Positions 35,215-46,667 of a stretch of DNA of 64,000 nt are shown piece by piece. The stretch is taken from assembly GCF_019635935.1 (NCBI RefSeq), contig NZ_JAHBYN010000001.1:2043501-2107500 (forward strand), read 5' to 3'. The DNA comes from Parvibaculum sp. (lineage in GTDB: Bacteria; Pseudomonadota; Alphaproteobacteria; Parvibaculales; Parvibaculaceae). The position numbers were made by a program, and so were the translations under genes. The notes under the pieces were generated by a model, which saw only the letters and a list, made by a program, of their open reading frames with translations, was not told the origin of the DNA and did not search any database. Each line of letters opens with the position of its first letter. Positions within the stretch are counted from its first letter, which is position 1.

Positions 35215-37482
35215 TCAGCGGTCGAGATTATAGGCCGCCAGCGCTGCCATGTTGACGAGGTCGGAGACATTCGCCGTCATCGGCACGATCTGCACCGGCT
35301 TTTCGAGGCCGACAAGCAGCGGCCCGATCAGCGTCGAACCGCCCAGCACCTTGAGCAACTTTGTCGAGATCGACGCGGCATGGATCGCCGGCATGATCAG
35401 CACATTGGCCGTGTCGGAGAGCCGGCAGAACGGATAAAGCGACATCGTCTCGCGGTTGAGCGCGACATCGGCCGCCATCTCGCCGTCATACTCGAAATTG
35501 ACATTGCGCGTATCGAGAATGCGCACCGCGTCGCGCACCGTCGCCGGCCGCTCATGCGTATGCGTGCCGAAGCTTGAATTGGCGAGCAGCGCCACGCGCG
35601 GTTCGTAGCCGAGACGCCGCGCGACTTCGGCGGCCTGCGTCGCGATGTCGGCAAGTTCGGTTGCCGTCGGCATCTCGTAGACATTGGTGTCGGCGACAAG
35701 CACCGTGCGGCCGCCCGCCACCACCAGCGTCACGCCGATGGGCTTGCGCCCATCCACCGCGTCGATGACGCGGCGCACATCTTCCAGCGCCACCGAATAG
35801 GTGCGCGTGACGCCCGTCACCATTGCGTCGGCGTCGCCCCGCTCCAGCATCAGCGCCGAAAAGATGTTGCGGTCGTTGCTGGTCAGCCGGTGGCAGTCGC
35901 GATAGAGAAAGCCCTGCCGCTGCAATTTGCCGTAGAGAAAATCGGCATACTCGTCGACTTTCTCCGAGGTGCGCGCATTGCGGATATCGAGATCGGTCTT
36001 CGGGTCGAGCCCCATCTGGCCGAGCGTGTGGCGGATCTGCTCCTCGCGCCCGACAAGGATCGGCTGGCCGAGCCCGCCGTCGCGAAAGGCGAGCGCCGCG
36101 CGGATCACGCGTTCTTCCTCGCCCTCGGCAAAGACGACGCGCTTCGGGTCGCGCCTGACCTTGTCCATGATGACCTGCAGCGTGCCCGCCGTCGGGTTGA
36201 GCCGCGCCGAAAGCCGGTTCTTGTAGGCTTCCATGTCGACGATCGGCAACCGCGCGACGCCGGAATCCATCGCCGCCTTGGCCACCGCCGGCGGAATTTC
36301 GCGGATCAGGCGCGGGTCGAACGGCACCGGAATGATGTAGCCGGGGCCGAAGCGCGGCCGCTCGTCCTGATAGGCGGCGGCCACTTCGTCCGGCACGTCT
36401 TCGCGTGCGAGCTTCGCCAGCGCCTGCGCACAGGCGATCTTCATGTCTTCGTTGATCGCGCTGGCGCGCACATCGAGCGCCCCCCGGAAGATATAGGGGA
36501 AGCCGAGCACGTTGTTGACCTGGTTCGGATAGTCGCTGCGTCCCGTCGCGATGATCGCGTCGTCGCGCACCGCCAGCACTTCCTCGGGCGTGATCTCGGG
36601 GTCCGGATTGGCCATCGCGAAGATGATCGGTTTGTCGGCCATCGAGGCGACCATCTTCTGGTTGATCGCGCCCTTGGCCGACAGCCCCAGGAAAACGTCG
36701 CAGCCCACCATCGCCTCTTCGAGCGTCCGCGCATCGGTCGTCGCCGCATGCGCCGACTTCCACTGGTTCATGCCCTCGACGCGGCCCTTGTAGATGACGC
36801 CCTTGGTGTCGCAGAGGATCGCGTTGTCATGCGGCAGCCCCATCGCCTTGATGAGTTCGAGACAGGCGATGCCGGCCGAGCCCGCGCCATTGACGACGAC
36901 TTTGATATCCTTGATGTCGCGATCGGTCAGGAAGAGCGCGTTGATGAGCCCGGCCGCGGTGATGATCGCCGTGCCGTGCTGGTCGTCGTGAAAGACCGGA
37001 ATGTCCATCATCTCGCGCAGCCGGCTTTCGATGACGAAGCAGTCCGGCGCCGAAATATCTTCCAGGTTGATGCCGCCGAAAGACGGCCCCAGATAGCGCA
37101 CCGAATTGATGAAGGCATCGACATCCTTGGTGTCGACTTCGAGGTCGATGGAATCGACATCGGCAAAGCGCTTGAAAAGCACCGCCTTGCCTTCCATCAC
37201 CGGCTTCGAGGCCAGCGCCCCGAGATCGCCGAGCCCGAGGATTGCCGTGCCGTTCGAGATCACGGCGACGAAATTGCCCTTCGAGGTGTAGTCGTAGGCT
37301 GCGTCGGGGTTTTCGGCGATGGCGCGCACCGGCGCCGCGACGCCGGGGCTGTAGGCCAGCGACAGGTCGCGCTGCGTCGCCATCGGCTTCGTGGCGTTGA
37401 TTTCGAGTTTCCCGGGCTTGCCCTGGGAATGGAAGAGGAGCGCTTCCTCGTCGGTAAACTGGCGCCGCTTTTTCTTGCTCAT
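35215..37482 (-). CDS. maeB: NADP-dependent malic enzyme with phosphotransacetylase-like domain
   Basis: A 755-residue enzyme that decarboxylates malate to pyruvate. Residues 1-430 form the malic enzyme (RDLSLAYSPGVAAPVRAI, GLGDLGALASKPVMEGKAVLFK, FHDDQHGTAIITAA, NGAGSAGIACLEL). Residues about 435-755 resemble phosphotransacetylase and usually bind acetyl-CoA as an allosteric domain (MDKVRRDPKRVVFAEGEEERVI). Typical of MaeB/TME in alphaproteobacteria. The start is ATG 37482 (MSKKKRRQF) or ATG 37494; neither has a strong ribosome binding site. The long opposite frame is a shadow. Convergent with the acyltransferase gene. Confidence 0.95.
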   Translation of the reverse strand: MSKKKRRQFTDEEALLFHSQGKPGKLEINATKPMATQRDLSLAYSPGVAAPVRAIAENPDAAYDYTSKGNFVAVISNGTAILGLGDLGALASKPVMEGKAVLFKRFADVDSIDLEVDTKDVDAFINSVRYLGPSFGGINLEDISAPDCFVIESRLREMMDIPVFHDDQHGTAIITAAGLINALFLTDRDIKDIKVVVNGAGSAGIACLELIKAMGLPHDNAILCDTKGVIYKGRVEGMNQWKSAHAATTDARTLEEAMVGCDVFLGLSAKGAINQKMVASMADKPIIFAMANPDPEITPEEVLAVRDDAIIATGRSDYPNQVNNVLGFPYIFRGALDVRASAINEDMKIACAQALAKLAREDVPDEVAAAYQDERPRFGPGYIIPVPFDPRLIREIPPAVAKAAMDSGVARLPIVDMEAYKNRLSARLNPTAGTLQVIMDKVRRDPKRVVFAEGEEERVIRAALAFRDGGLGQPILVGREEQIRHTLGQMGLDPKTDLDIRNARTSEKVDEYADFLYGKLQRQGFLYRDCHRLTSNDRNIFSALMLERGDADAMVTGVTRTYSVALEDVRRVIDAVDGRKPIGVTLVVAGGRTVLVADTNVYEMPTATELADIATQAAEVARRLGYEPRVALLANSSFGTHTHERPATVRDAVRILDTRNVNFEYDGEMAADVALNRETMSLYPFCRLSDTANVLIMPAIHAASISTKLLKVLGGSTLIGPLLVGLEKPVQIVPMTANVSDLVNMAALAAYNLDR

Positions 37483-37674
37483 GCGATCGGACATCCGGAG
37501 TTTCGGCTGGAAGCGCGCAAATCCCGGAACACCGCCGGGAGCCCGCCTCTCCGGGGCCCGCCCCGGATGCCGCTTTGTAGGCTGGCGATCCGTCAATAAC
37601 AAGCCGCCGCCGTTGATTCTGCCCGATTTTCGGCTCTCCGGGCCCCTCTTTCAGGCTGGCCCGGTTCTGCCAGA

Positions 37675-37718
37675 GCGCTTCTCGGAAAAGTGGAATCCGG
37701 TTTTCCGAAAAGAAGCGC
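37675..37718. repeat. Intergenic palindromic repeat (Rhizobiales-type)
   Basis: GCGCTTCTCGGAAAA and TTTTCCGAAAAGAAGCGC pair imperfectly around GTGGAATCCGG. The GGAAAAGTGG-AATCCGG-TTTTCC pattern is a familiar interspersed palindrome of Hyphomicrobiales genomes (recalled, not searched). Confidence 0.65.
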
Positions 37719-37738
37719 GACCGAACAACAACCTGGAG

Positions 37739-37769
37739 TCTTTCAGTGTTTCCACGAAACACTGAAAGA
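37739..37769. repeat. Strong hairpin upstream of mutS
   Basis: TCTTTCAGTGTTT pairs perfectly (13 bp) with AAACACTGAAAGA around CCACG. It lies 17 bases before the mutS start and adjacent to the other palindrome. It might terminate an upstream transcript or form a leader hairpin, but no T-run follows. Confidence 0.7.
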
Positions 37770-37786
37770 TTCTAGTCTGCCCCTCC

Positions 37787-40564
<2,778 letters not shown>

Positions 40565-40586
40565 TCTCCGCCGCAAGCTTTGAGCG

Positions 40587-40877
40587 TCAAAGCTGCTCGG
40601 GTTCCACCCCGATCTTCCGCAGCGCATCCCGGAGGTCGGCGATGCCGGCCTCCGGATCGCCGCTTTGGCATTTCTCGACGCCGCTTCGGTGCAGCGCGCG
40701 TGCCGCGCCGGCCCGCGGAAAGTCCTGCCGATGCTTGAAATCGAACTGGAACCGGTAGTTGAGCTGGTCGCAAACGACGCCGATTTCGGACGCCGGTATT
40801 TGCGCGGCGGCGGGTCCGGCAAGCGCAGTGGCCGCACCGAGCCCCGCAGCGGCGAGAAACAAGGCAATGTTGCGCAT
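40587..40877 (-). CDS. Small secreted protein, paralogue of the next gene
   Basis: A 96-residue protein with a signal peptide (cleavage near AAAQ). The mature part has two Cys (VCDQLNYRFQFDFKHRQDFPRAG and VEKCQSGDPEAGIADLRDALRKIGVEP). It aligns by eye with the upstream paralogue: C-x(3)-N, a Phe-rich segment, and the C-x-G-x(4)-G-x(3)-LR-x-ALR-x(3)-VEP end. Unknown family. Likely periplasmic, with a disulfide possible. The 24-base gap suggests an operon. Confidence 0.7.
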   Translation of the reverse strand: MRNIALFLAAAGLGAATALAGPAAAQIPASEIGVVCDQLNYRFQFDFKHRQDFPRAGAARALHRSGVEKCQSGDPEAGIADLRDALRKIGVEPEQL

Positions 40878-40901
40878 GGCGCTCCTCCTTACGGGTGGCG
40901 C

Positions 40902-41213
40902 TCAGGCCGCCGGTTCGACCAGCAGCGTCCGCAGCGCCTCGCGCAACTGGTCGGCGCCCTTTTCGGCGTTGCCGGCGCGGCAATATTCAACGGCCGCTTC
41001 CTGCGCCGCGCGCGCCTCGTCCGCGTAAGGCAGGCCCGCCTTGAACTTGGAAACGAAGTTGTACTGCGCGTTGAGGCGCGCACAGGTGTTGTCGTCAAGC
41101 GGCTGTGTTCGCGCATGGGCGGGCGGCGTCGTCGCGATGCCGGCGGCCAGCAGGGCCGCGCCCAGCGCCGCGACGAGCGAGGCTTCTTTCGGAAAGATGG
41201 TTGTATGGCGCAT
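40902..41213 (-). CDS. Small secreted protein, paralogue of the preceding gene
   Basis: A 103-residue protein with signal peptide (cleavage near AHA). Mature part contains TCARLNAQYNFVSKFKAGLPYADEARAAQEA and VEYCRAGNAEKGADQLREALRTLLVEP. The start at 41213 is chosen because GGAGG lies nine bases upstream; an ATG at 41222 touches the ribosome binding site. Same fold and Cys spacing as the downstream gene, so the pair arose by tandem duplication. Function unknown. Confidence 0.7.
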   Translation of the reverse strand: MRHTTIFPKEASLVAALGAALLAAGIATTPPAHARTQPLDDNTCARLNAQYNFVSKFKAGLPYADEARAAQEAAVEYCRAGNAEKGADQLREALRTLLVEPAA

Positions 41214-41419
41214 GGCTTTCATCCTCCATCCGTGTTGCCTGTTTGCACTGTCTCTGCTGCCGGAAAGGATCGCTCCGTCCGGCACCCCCGAAATGGAAAT
41301 CGAACATGGCAAAAATCTGACGAAATCCGCCGCGATTCTTAAAAATGCGTAATGATTTAGTGCGGCGGGGGTGATGTGATAAAGCTTGCGCCGCATGCCT
41401 GCGAAAAGGAGCCGCCCCC

Positions 41420-44215
41420 ATGGGCCGCACGATGCCGAGCCTTCTTGAAATCGCCGATCCGGAGCGTATCCGCGGCGATCTCGATGCCGCCGCCGCCCGT
41501 GCCGGCCGTGACGAGGAGGCGCTGAAGCGCGCCGTCGTCGACATCCTGAAGGCGGCGCTGGCCCAGGGCCGCGCCAGGGCGCGCGAGCGGTTGGAGCAGG
41601 GCGCGCATCGGGGCCGTTCCTGCGCCGAAAGCCTGAGCTATCTCCAGGACCGCGTCATCGAGGAGCTTTACCGCTTCGCTACCACCCACGCCTTCACGGC
41701 CTCGAACCCCTCGAAGGCCGAGCGCATCGCCATCGCCGCCGTCGGCGGCTATGGCCGCGGCACGCTGGCGCCGGGCTCCGACGTCGATCTCCTGTTCCTG
41801 CTGCCCTACAAGCAGACCCCCTGGGGCGAGAGCGTCGTCGAATACATGCTCTATGTGCTCTGGGATCTGGGCCTCAAGGTCGGCCATTCGACGCGCTCCA
41901 TCGCCGATTGCATCCGCCTCGCCCGCGCCGATTTCACCATCCGCACCGCGCTGCTCGAAGCGCGCTTCATCTATGGCGACCGCGAGCTTTACGACGATCT
42001 CGAAAAGCGTTTCGACGCCGAAGTGGTGAAGGGAACGGCCAACGAATTCGTCGAGGCCAAGCTCGCCGAGCGCGACCAGCGCCACACGCGTTCGGGCGAA
42101 AGCCGCTACCTGGTCGAGCCCAACGTCAAGGAAGGCAAGGGCGGTCTTCGCGATCTCAACACGCTGTTCTGGATCGCGAAATATGTCTACCGCGTCAAGC
42201 AGCCCTCCGATCTCGTCAAGGCCGGCGTCTTCACGAAGGAGGAATACCAGACCTTCCGCAAGGCCGAGAATTTTCTCTGGGCGGTGCGCTGCGAGCTGCA
42301 CTTCCTCACCGGCCGCGCCGAGGAACGCATCACCTTCGACCTGCAGACCGAAATGGCAAAGCGCCTCGGCTACCAGACGCATCGGGGGTTGAAGGCGGTC
42401 GAGCGTTTCATGAAGCACTACTTCCTGATCGCCAAGGATGTCGGCGACCTGACGCGTATCTTCTGCGCCGTGCTCGAGGATCAGGAGAAAAAGAAGAAGC
42501 CCTCCATCGGCCGCTTCATGCAGGCGATACGCCGCAAGAAAGTCATTCGCGGCTTCAATGTCGAGAGCGGCCGCCTCGCGGTCACAAAGCAGGATTTTTT
42601 CGACAAGGACCCGGTCAACATCATCCGCCTCTTCCATGTCGCCGATCAGCACGGCCTCGACATTCATCCCGACGCGCTGAAACTGCTGACGCGTTCGCTG
42701 AGGCTGGTCGACGCCGCCTTGCGCAAGAACGAGGAGGCAAACCGCCTCTTCCTCGAAATCCTCGCCTCGCGCAAGGATCCCGAAACGACACTGCGCTGGA
42801 TGAACGAGGCCGGCGTGCTTGGCCGCTTCGTTCCCGATTTCGGCCGCATCGTCGCGCTGATGCAGTTCAACATGTATCACCACTACACCGCCGACGAACA
42901 TCTGCTGCGCGCCATCGGCATCCTTTCGGAAGTCGAGCGCGGGGTGAACGCCGCGGAATACCCCAAGGCCCATGAACTGATGGGCAAGATCAAGAGCCGC
43001 AACGCGGTCTACATGGCGGTCTTTCTCCACGACATCGCGAAAGGCCGCGACGAGGATCATTCCGATGCCGGCGCCGCCATTGCGCGCCGTCTCTGCCCGC
43101 GCCTCGGCATGAGCGCGGGCGAAACGGAATCCGTCGCCTGGCTGGTGCAGAACCATCTCGTCATGTCCGACGTCGCCCAGCGCCGCGACATCGCCGACCC
43201 GCGCACCGTGCGCGATTTCGCCGATCTGGTGCAAAGCCCCGAACGGCTGAAAATGCTCTTTGTGCTGACGGTTGTCGACATCAAGGCCGTCGGTCCCGGC
43301 GTCTGGAACGGCTGGAAGGCGCAGTTGCTGCGCCAGCTCTATTTCGAAACCGAGGCCGTGCTGCAGGGCGGCGACAACGCGGTCAACCGCAAGACGCGCG
43401 TCGCCGATGCGAAGGAAGCCTTGGCCGCGCATCTCGCCGACTGGTCGAAAGCCGCGCGCGACCGCTATTTCACGCGCCATGCCGACGGCTACTGGCTCTC
43501 CCTCGACACCGAAACGCAGGTCCGCCACGCGCAACTGATCGAAGGCGCGAAGGATGCGCCCCTCACCATCGCCGCCGAGCCGGAGCCCGACCGCGACGTG
43601 ACGCAGTTGACGCTTTACACGCAGGACCATCCCGGCCTCTTCGCGCGTTTCGCCGGCGCCTGCGCGGTGCTCGGCATGAACATCGTCGACGCGAAAATCT
43701 TCACCACCCGCGACGGCATGGCGCTCGACATGCTCTGGGTGCAGGACGCGTCCGGCGGCGCCATCGCCGAGCCGCGCCGTCTGGCGCGCCTTGAGGAAAC
43801 CATCCGCAAGGTGCTGTCGGGCGAAATCCTGCCGCCCGATGCGATCGAGCAGCGCGCGCGCCGCGAACGCCGCACCGAGGCTTTCTCGGTCGCCCCCCAG
43901 GTCTTCATCGACAACGAGGCGTCCGACGACTACACCGTGATCGAGGTCAACGGCCTCGACCGGCCGGGCCTCGTCCACGCGCTGTCGCGCGCCCTTTTCC
44001 ATCTCGGCCTCACCATCGGCTCGGCCCACATCACGACCTATGGCGAGCGCGCGGTCGACGTTTTCTATGTGAAGGACGTGATCGGCCACAAGGTAACGAA
44101 CGCCAACAAGAAGAAGGCCGTCGAGCGTCACCTGCTCGAAGCGCTGGCCGACCCGGTGAAGAAGTCCCGCCCCGCCAAGCGCGCAAAGCGCGAGGAAATG
44201 GCGGCGGCGGAATAA
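41420..44215 (+). CDS. glnD: Protein-PII uridylyltransferase / uridylyl-removing enzyme
   Basis: Nitrogen sensor that uridylylates and deuridylylates PII proteins. In 931 residues: nucleotidyltransferase domain (GGYGRGTLAPGSDVDLLFL, about 111-130), HD domain with MYHHYTADEHLLRAIG and FLHDIAKGRDEDH (about 490-560), and two C-terminal ACT domains (LTLYTQDHPGLFARFAGACA and VIEVNGLDRPGLVHALSRAL) that bind glutamine. AAAAGGAG lies about eight bases upstream of the start. Full length. Normally followed by murJ; a toxin-antitoxin pair sits between. Confidence 0.98.
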   Translation: MGRTMPSLLEIADPERIRGDLDAAAARAGRDEEALKRAVVDILKAALAQGRARARERLEQGAHRGRSCAESLSYLQDRVIEELYRFATTHAFTASNPSKAERIAIAAVGGYGRGTLAPGSDVDLLFLLPYKQTPWGESVVEYMLYVLWDLGLKVGHSTRSIADCIRLARADFTIRTALLEARFIYGDRELYDDLEKRFDAEVVKGTANEFVEAKLAERDQRHTRSGESRYLVEPNVKEGKGGLRDLNTLFWIAKYVYRVKQPSDLVKAGVFTKEEYQTFRKAENFLWAVRCELHFLTGRAEERITFDLQTEMAKRLGYQTHRGLKAVERFMKHYFLIAKDVGDLTRIFCAVLEDQEKKKKPSIGRFMQAIRRKKVIRGFNVESGRLAVTKQDFFDKDPVNIIRLFHVADQHGLDIHPDALKLLTRSLRLVDAALRKNEEANRLFLEILASRKDPETTLRWMNEAGVLGRFVPDFGRIVALMQFNMYHHYTADEHLLRAIGILSEVERGVNAAEYPKAHELMGKIKSRNAVYMAVFLHDIAKGRDEDHSDAGAAIARRLCPRLGMSAGETESVAWLVQNHLVMSDVAQRRDIADPRTVRDFADLVQSPERLKMLFVLTVVDIKAVGPGVWNGWKAQLLRQLYFETEAVLQGGDNAVNRKTRVADAKEALAAHLADWSKAARDRYFTRHADGYWLSLDTETQVRHAQLIEGAKDAPLTIAAEPEPDRDVTQLTLYTQDHPGLFARFAGACAVLGMNIVDAKIFTTRDGMALDMLWVQDASGGAIAEPRRLARLEETIRKVLSGEILPPDAIEQRARRERRTEAFSVAPQVFIDNEASDDYTVIEVNGLDRPGLVHALSRALFHLGLTIGSAHITTYGERAVDVFYVKDVIGHKVTNANKKKAVERHLLEALADPVKKSRPAKRAKREEMAAAE

Positions 44216-44233
44216 GTTGCGCCGGCAATGGCG

Positions 44234-44530
44234 TCAATCGGCGGGATCGTTCTGCCGCCGCCGGGCGTCGTTGTAGATAGCGCCGTCGCGCCGCCCGATG
44301 CCGATCACACGCACTTCGATGCGATCGTCGATCACTTTGTAGACAAGCCGATAGCCCGCATCGCGCAGCTTGATCTTGTAGCAGTCGGGCATGTTGCCGA
44401 GTTTGTGCTTCTCGATTCGCGGCGCTTCGAGCCGTCGGGCGAGAATCTTCTGGAATTGTTTCTTGATGTCAGGCCCGAGCTTGCGCCATTCCTTTTTGGC
44501 GTCTTCGACGAAGCTGAGCCTATAGCTCAT
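44234..44530 (-). CDS. RelE/ParE family toxin
   Basis: A 98-residue basic protein with the RelE fold pattern: MSYRLSFVEDAKKEWRKLGPDIKKQF, LGNMPDCYKIKLRDAGYRLVYKV, EVRVIGIGRRDGAIY. Family members cleave mRNA on the ribosome (RelE) or poison gyrase (ParE). The sequence YRLVYKV with the terminal basic and Tyr residues is closer to RelE. It overlaps the antitoxin gene by 11 bases, the usual antitoxin-first order. Confidence 0.88.
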   Translation of the reverse strand: MSYRLSFVEDAKKEWRKLGPDIKKQFQKILARRLEAPRIEKHKLGNMPDCYKIKLRDAGYRLVYKVIDDRIEVRVIGIGRRDGAIYNDARRRQNDPAD

Positions 44531-44777
44531 CGAGCTGCTCGAGCGTCACATAGGTGGCAGGCTGTCCTTCGCGCTCGATCACCTTCTTCATGTCCTCGTA
44601 GTCTTCGAGCAGATCGAGCATGCGTTCATAGGATGCTGGATCGAGAACATAGGCGACCGGCTTGTTGCGGTTGAGAATCGCAACGGCGCCGTCGGCCGCC
44701 TCCTCAATGACGCGCGCCGGGCTGCGCTTCAACTCGCTGATGCTCGAAACAAGATTGGCGACAAGGACACGGGACAT
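44520..44777 (-). CDS. Phd/YefM family antitoxin
   Basis: An 85-residue protein that should neutralise the RelE toxin and repress the operon. The N-terminus (VLVANLVSSISELKRSPARVIEEA) is the Phd/YefM DNA-binding fold, followed by ILNRNKPVAYVLDPASYERMLDLLEDYED and a flexible C-terminus. AAAGGAG lies six bases before the ATG at 44777. A palindromic operator is just upstream. Confidence 0.87.
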   Translation of the reverse strand: MSRVLVANLVSSISELKRSPARVIEEAADGAVAILNRNKPVAYVLDPASYERMLDLLEDYEDMKKVIEREGQPATYVTLEQLDEL

Positions 44778-44790
44778 TGGAAGCTCCTTT

Positions 44791-44820
44791 ATTCGTACGA
44801 ATATAAGAATCTTTATTCGT
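44791..44820 (-). promoter_or_regulatory. Probable autoregulatory operator of the toxin-antitoxin operon
   Basis: A perfect 12-bp palindrome ATTCGTACGAAT (44791-44802), with a second half-site TTTATTCGT at 44812-44820 that repeats the sequence at 44788-44796. It lies directly upstream of the antitoxin start, in an AT-rich stretch, as expected for a Phd-type operator. Confidence 0.6.
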
Positions 44821-44936
44821 TCTGACAAGAGTATAAATAACGATACATTTAAATGTACCGTTCATCAGGTCGCTATTTCGCCGCAGAACGGCTAGAGATT
44901 CTGCCAAGCCTCCCAACCGGCGAGCCCCCGCCTGCC

Positions 44937-46505
44937 ATGACCTCGAGCCCCGCGCCGAAACCCGTTCATATCGCCCGTTCTGCCGCCACCATCGGCGGCA
45001 CCACGCTGGTGAGCCGCTTGCTCGGTTTCCTGCGCGACGTGATGATGGCGGCGGCGCTGGGCGCCGGGCCGATTGCCGACGCCTTCTTCGTCGCCTTCCG
45101 CTTCCCCAACATGTTCCGTTCGATCTTCGCCGAGGGCGCGTTCAACGCGGCCTTCGTGCCGCTTTTCTCAAAGCGCCTCGAAGGCGAGGGCAGGGCGGCG
45201 GCCAGGCGCTTCGCCGAGGATGCGCTGTCGGTGCTGCTCGTCGCGCTGCTGCTCCTCACCATCGCCGCCGAAATCGCCATGCCCTGGATCATGCTGGTCT
45301 TCGCACCGGGCTTTGCCGAGGACCCGCAGAAATTTGCATGGGCGGTCGAGTTCACGCGCATCGCCTTCCCCTATCTGCTCTTCATCTCGCTGACGGCGCT
45401 GCAATCGGCGATCCTGAATTCGCTTGGCCGCTTCTTTCCGGGCGCCGCCGCGCCGGTGATGCTCAACGTCACGCTGATCCTGGCGATCCTTTTCCTGATC
45501 CCGCTGACCGATAATCCGGGTACGGCGCTTGCCTGGGGCGTTGCGGCGGCGGGCGTCGTGCAGTTCGCATGGCTCGCCATCTCGCTCTGGCGCGCCGGTT
45601 TCGTGTTGCGTCTGCGCCTGCCGAAGCTGACGCCCGATGTCCGCCGCCTTTTCCGCCTCGGCGTGCCGGGTGTCGTCGCCGGCGGTATCACGCAGGTCAA
45701 CCTCACCATCGGCACGATCATCGCCTCGCTGCAGGCAGGCGCGGTGTCCTGGCTTTACTATGCCGACCGGATTTATCAGCTCCCGCTCGCCGTCATCGGC
45801 ATTGCGATCGGTGTGGTGCTGCTGCCGGACCTCTCGCGCCGCCTGCGCGCCGGCGACGGCGCGGGCGCGATGGGCGCGCAGAACCGCGCGCTGGAGTTCG
45901 CGATGCTCTTGACCATTCCCGCCGCCGCCGGCATCGCGGTGCTCGCCTTCGACATTATCGGCATCCTGTTCGAGCGCGGCGCTTTCACGGCGGCGGACAC
46001 GCAGGCAACCGCATTGGCGCTGATCGTCTATGCGGCGGGCCTCCCCGCCTTCGTGCTGATCAAGATTTTCCAGCCCGCTTATTTCGCCCGCGAGGACACG
46101 AAGACGCCGCTCCGCTTCGCCGCCGTCTCGATCGTCGTCAACATCGCGGCGAGCATCGTCCTCTTCCAGTTCATCGGCTATGTCGGCATCGCGGTCGGCA
46201 CCGTACTGGCGGCGTGGACGAATGTCGGCCAGCTCGCGACCCGCCTCTGGAAACGTGGCGACTTCGCGCCCGATGCGAGCCTCGCCCGCGTGCTGCCCCT
46301 CACCGTCATGGCCGCCATCGCCATGGGCGCCGCCCTCTGGTTCGGCCGCGCCGCGCTCGAAGCCCCGCTGGCCGCCGCGCTCCCCGTCGCGCTGGCGAGC
46401 CTCCTCGGCCTGATCGCCGGCGGCATCCTCGTCTATTTCTTCCTCTGCCAGATCACCGGCGCCGCCACGCTCGCCGGCCTCCGCCGCGCCATGCGGCGGG
46501 GTTGA
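44937..46505 (+). CDS. murJ: Lipid II flippase MurJ
   Basis: A 522-residue inner-membrane protein of 13-14 helices that flips lipid II. The N-terminal signature TTLVSRLLGFLRDVMMAAALGAG and DAFFVAFRFPNMFRSIFAEGAFNAAFVP is diagnostic, and the internal cation-binding region and LQPAYFAREDTKTPLRFA-like segment follow. The frame is open to 44853, but the ATG at 44937 gives the standard N-terminus. It belongs to a mutS-glnD-murJ-trpS order that is common in alphaproteobacteria. Confidence 0.95.
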   Translation: MTSSPAPKPVHIARSAATIGGTTLVSRLLGFLRDVMMAAALGAGPIADAFFVAFRFPNMFRSIFAEGAFNAAFVPLFSKRLEGEGRAAARRFAEDALSVLLVALLLLTIAAEIAMPWIMLVFAPGFAEDPQKFAWAVEFTRIAFPYLLFISLTALQSAILNSLGRFFPGAAAPVMLNVTLILAILFLIPLTDNPGTALAWGVAAAGVVQFAWLAISLWRAGFVLRLRLPKLTPDVRRLFRLGVPGVVAGGITQVNLTIGTIIASLQAGAVSWLYYADRIYQLPLAVIGIAIGVVLLPDLSRRLRAGDGAGAMGAQNRALEFAMLLTIPAAAGIAVLAFDIIGILFERGAFTAADTQATALALIVYAAGLPAFVLIKIFQPAYFAREDTKTPLRFAAVSIVVNIAASIVLFQFIGYVGIAVGTVLAAWTNVGQLATRLWKRGDFAPDASLARVLPLTVMAAIAMGAALWFGRAALEAPLAAALPVALASLLGLIAGGILVYFFLCQITGAATLAGLRRAMRRG

Positions 46506-46667
46506 GCGCAACGGCCGGATACACGGGCAACTTTCGCCACGCCCCGGCAAATCGCGTCTCGAATCGGGATTCCGCTTGCGCGATGCCCGAAACCGCGCTC
46601 CGATAAGCCGGAGAGTAACCGCGCGGGGTCAGGGGTGGTCCGCGCTTGAAGCGGGGTTTCGGGGGCA

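Noticed and set aside
35890..37599. A 569-residue plus-strand open frame opposite maeB
   Set aside because: Antisense shadow caused by third-position GC. It has no recognisable domain and maeB is complete.
41357..44131. A 924-residue minus-strand open frame opposite glnD
   Set aside because: Shadow of glnD with low-complexity Gly/Ala/Asp composition and no motif.
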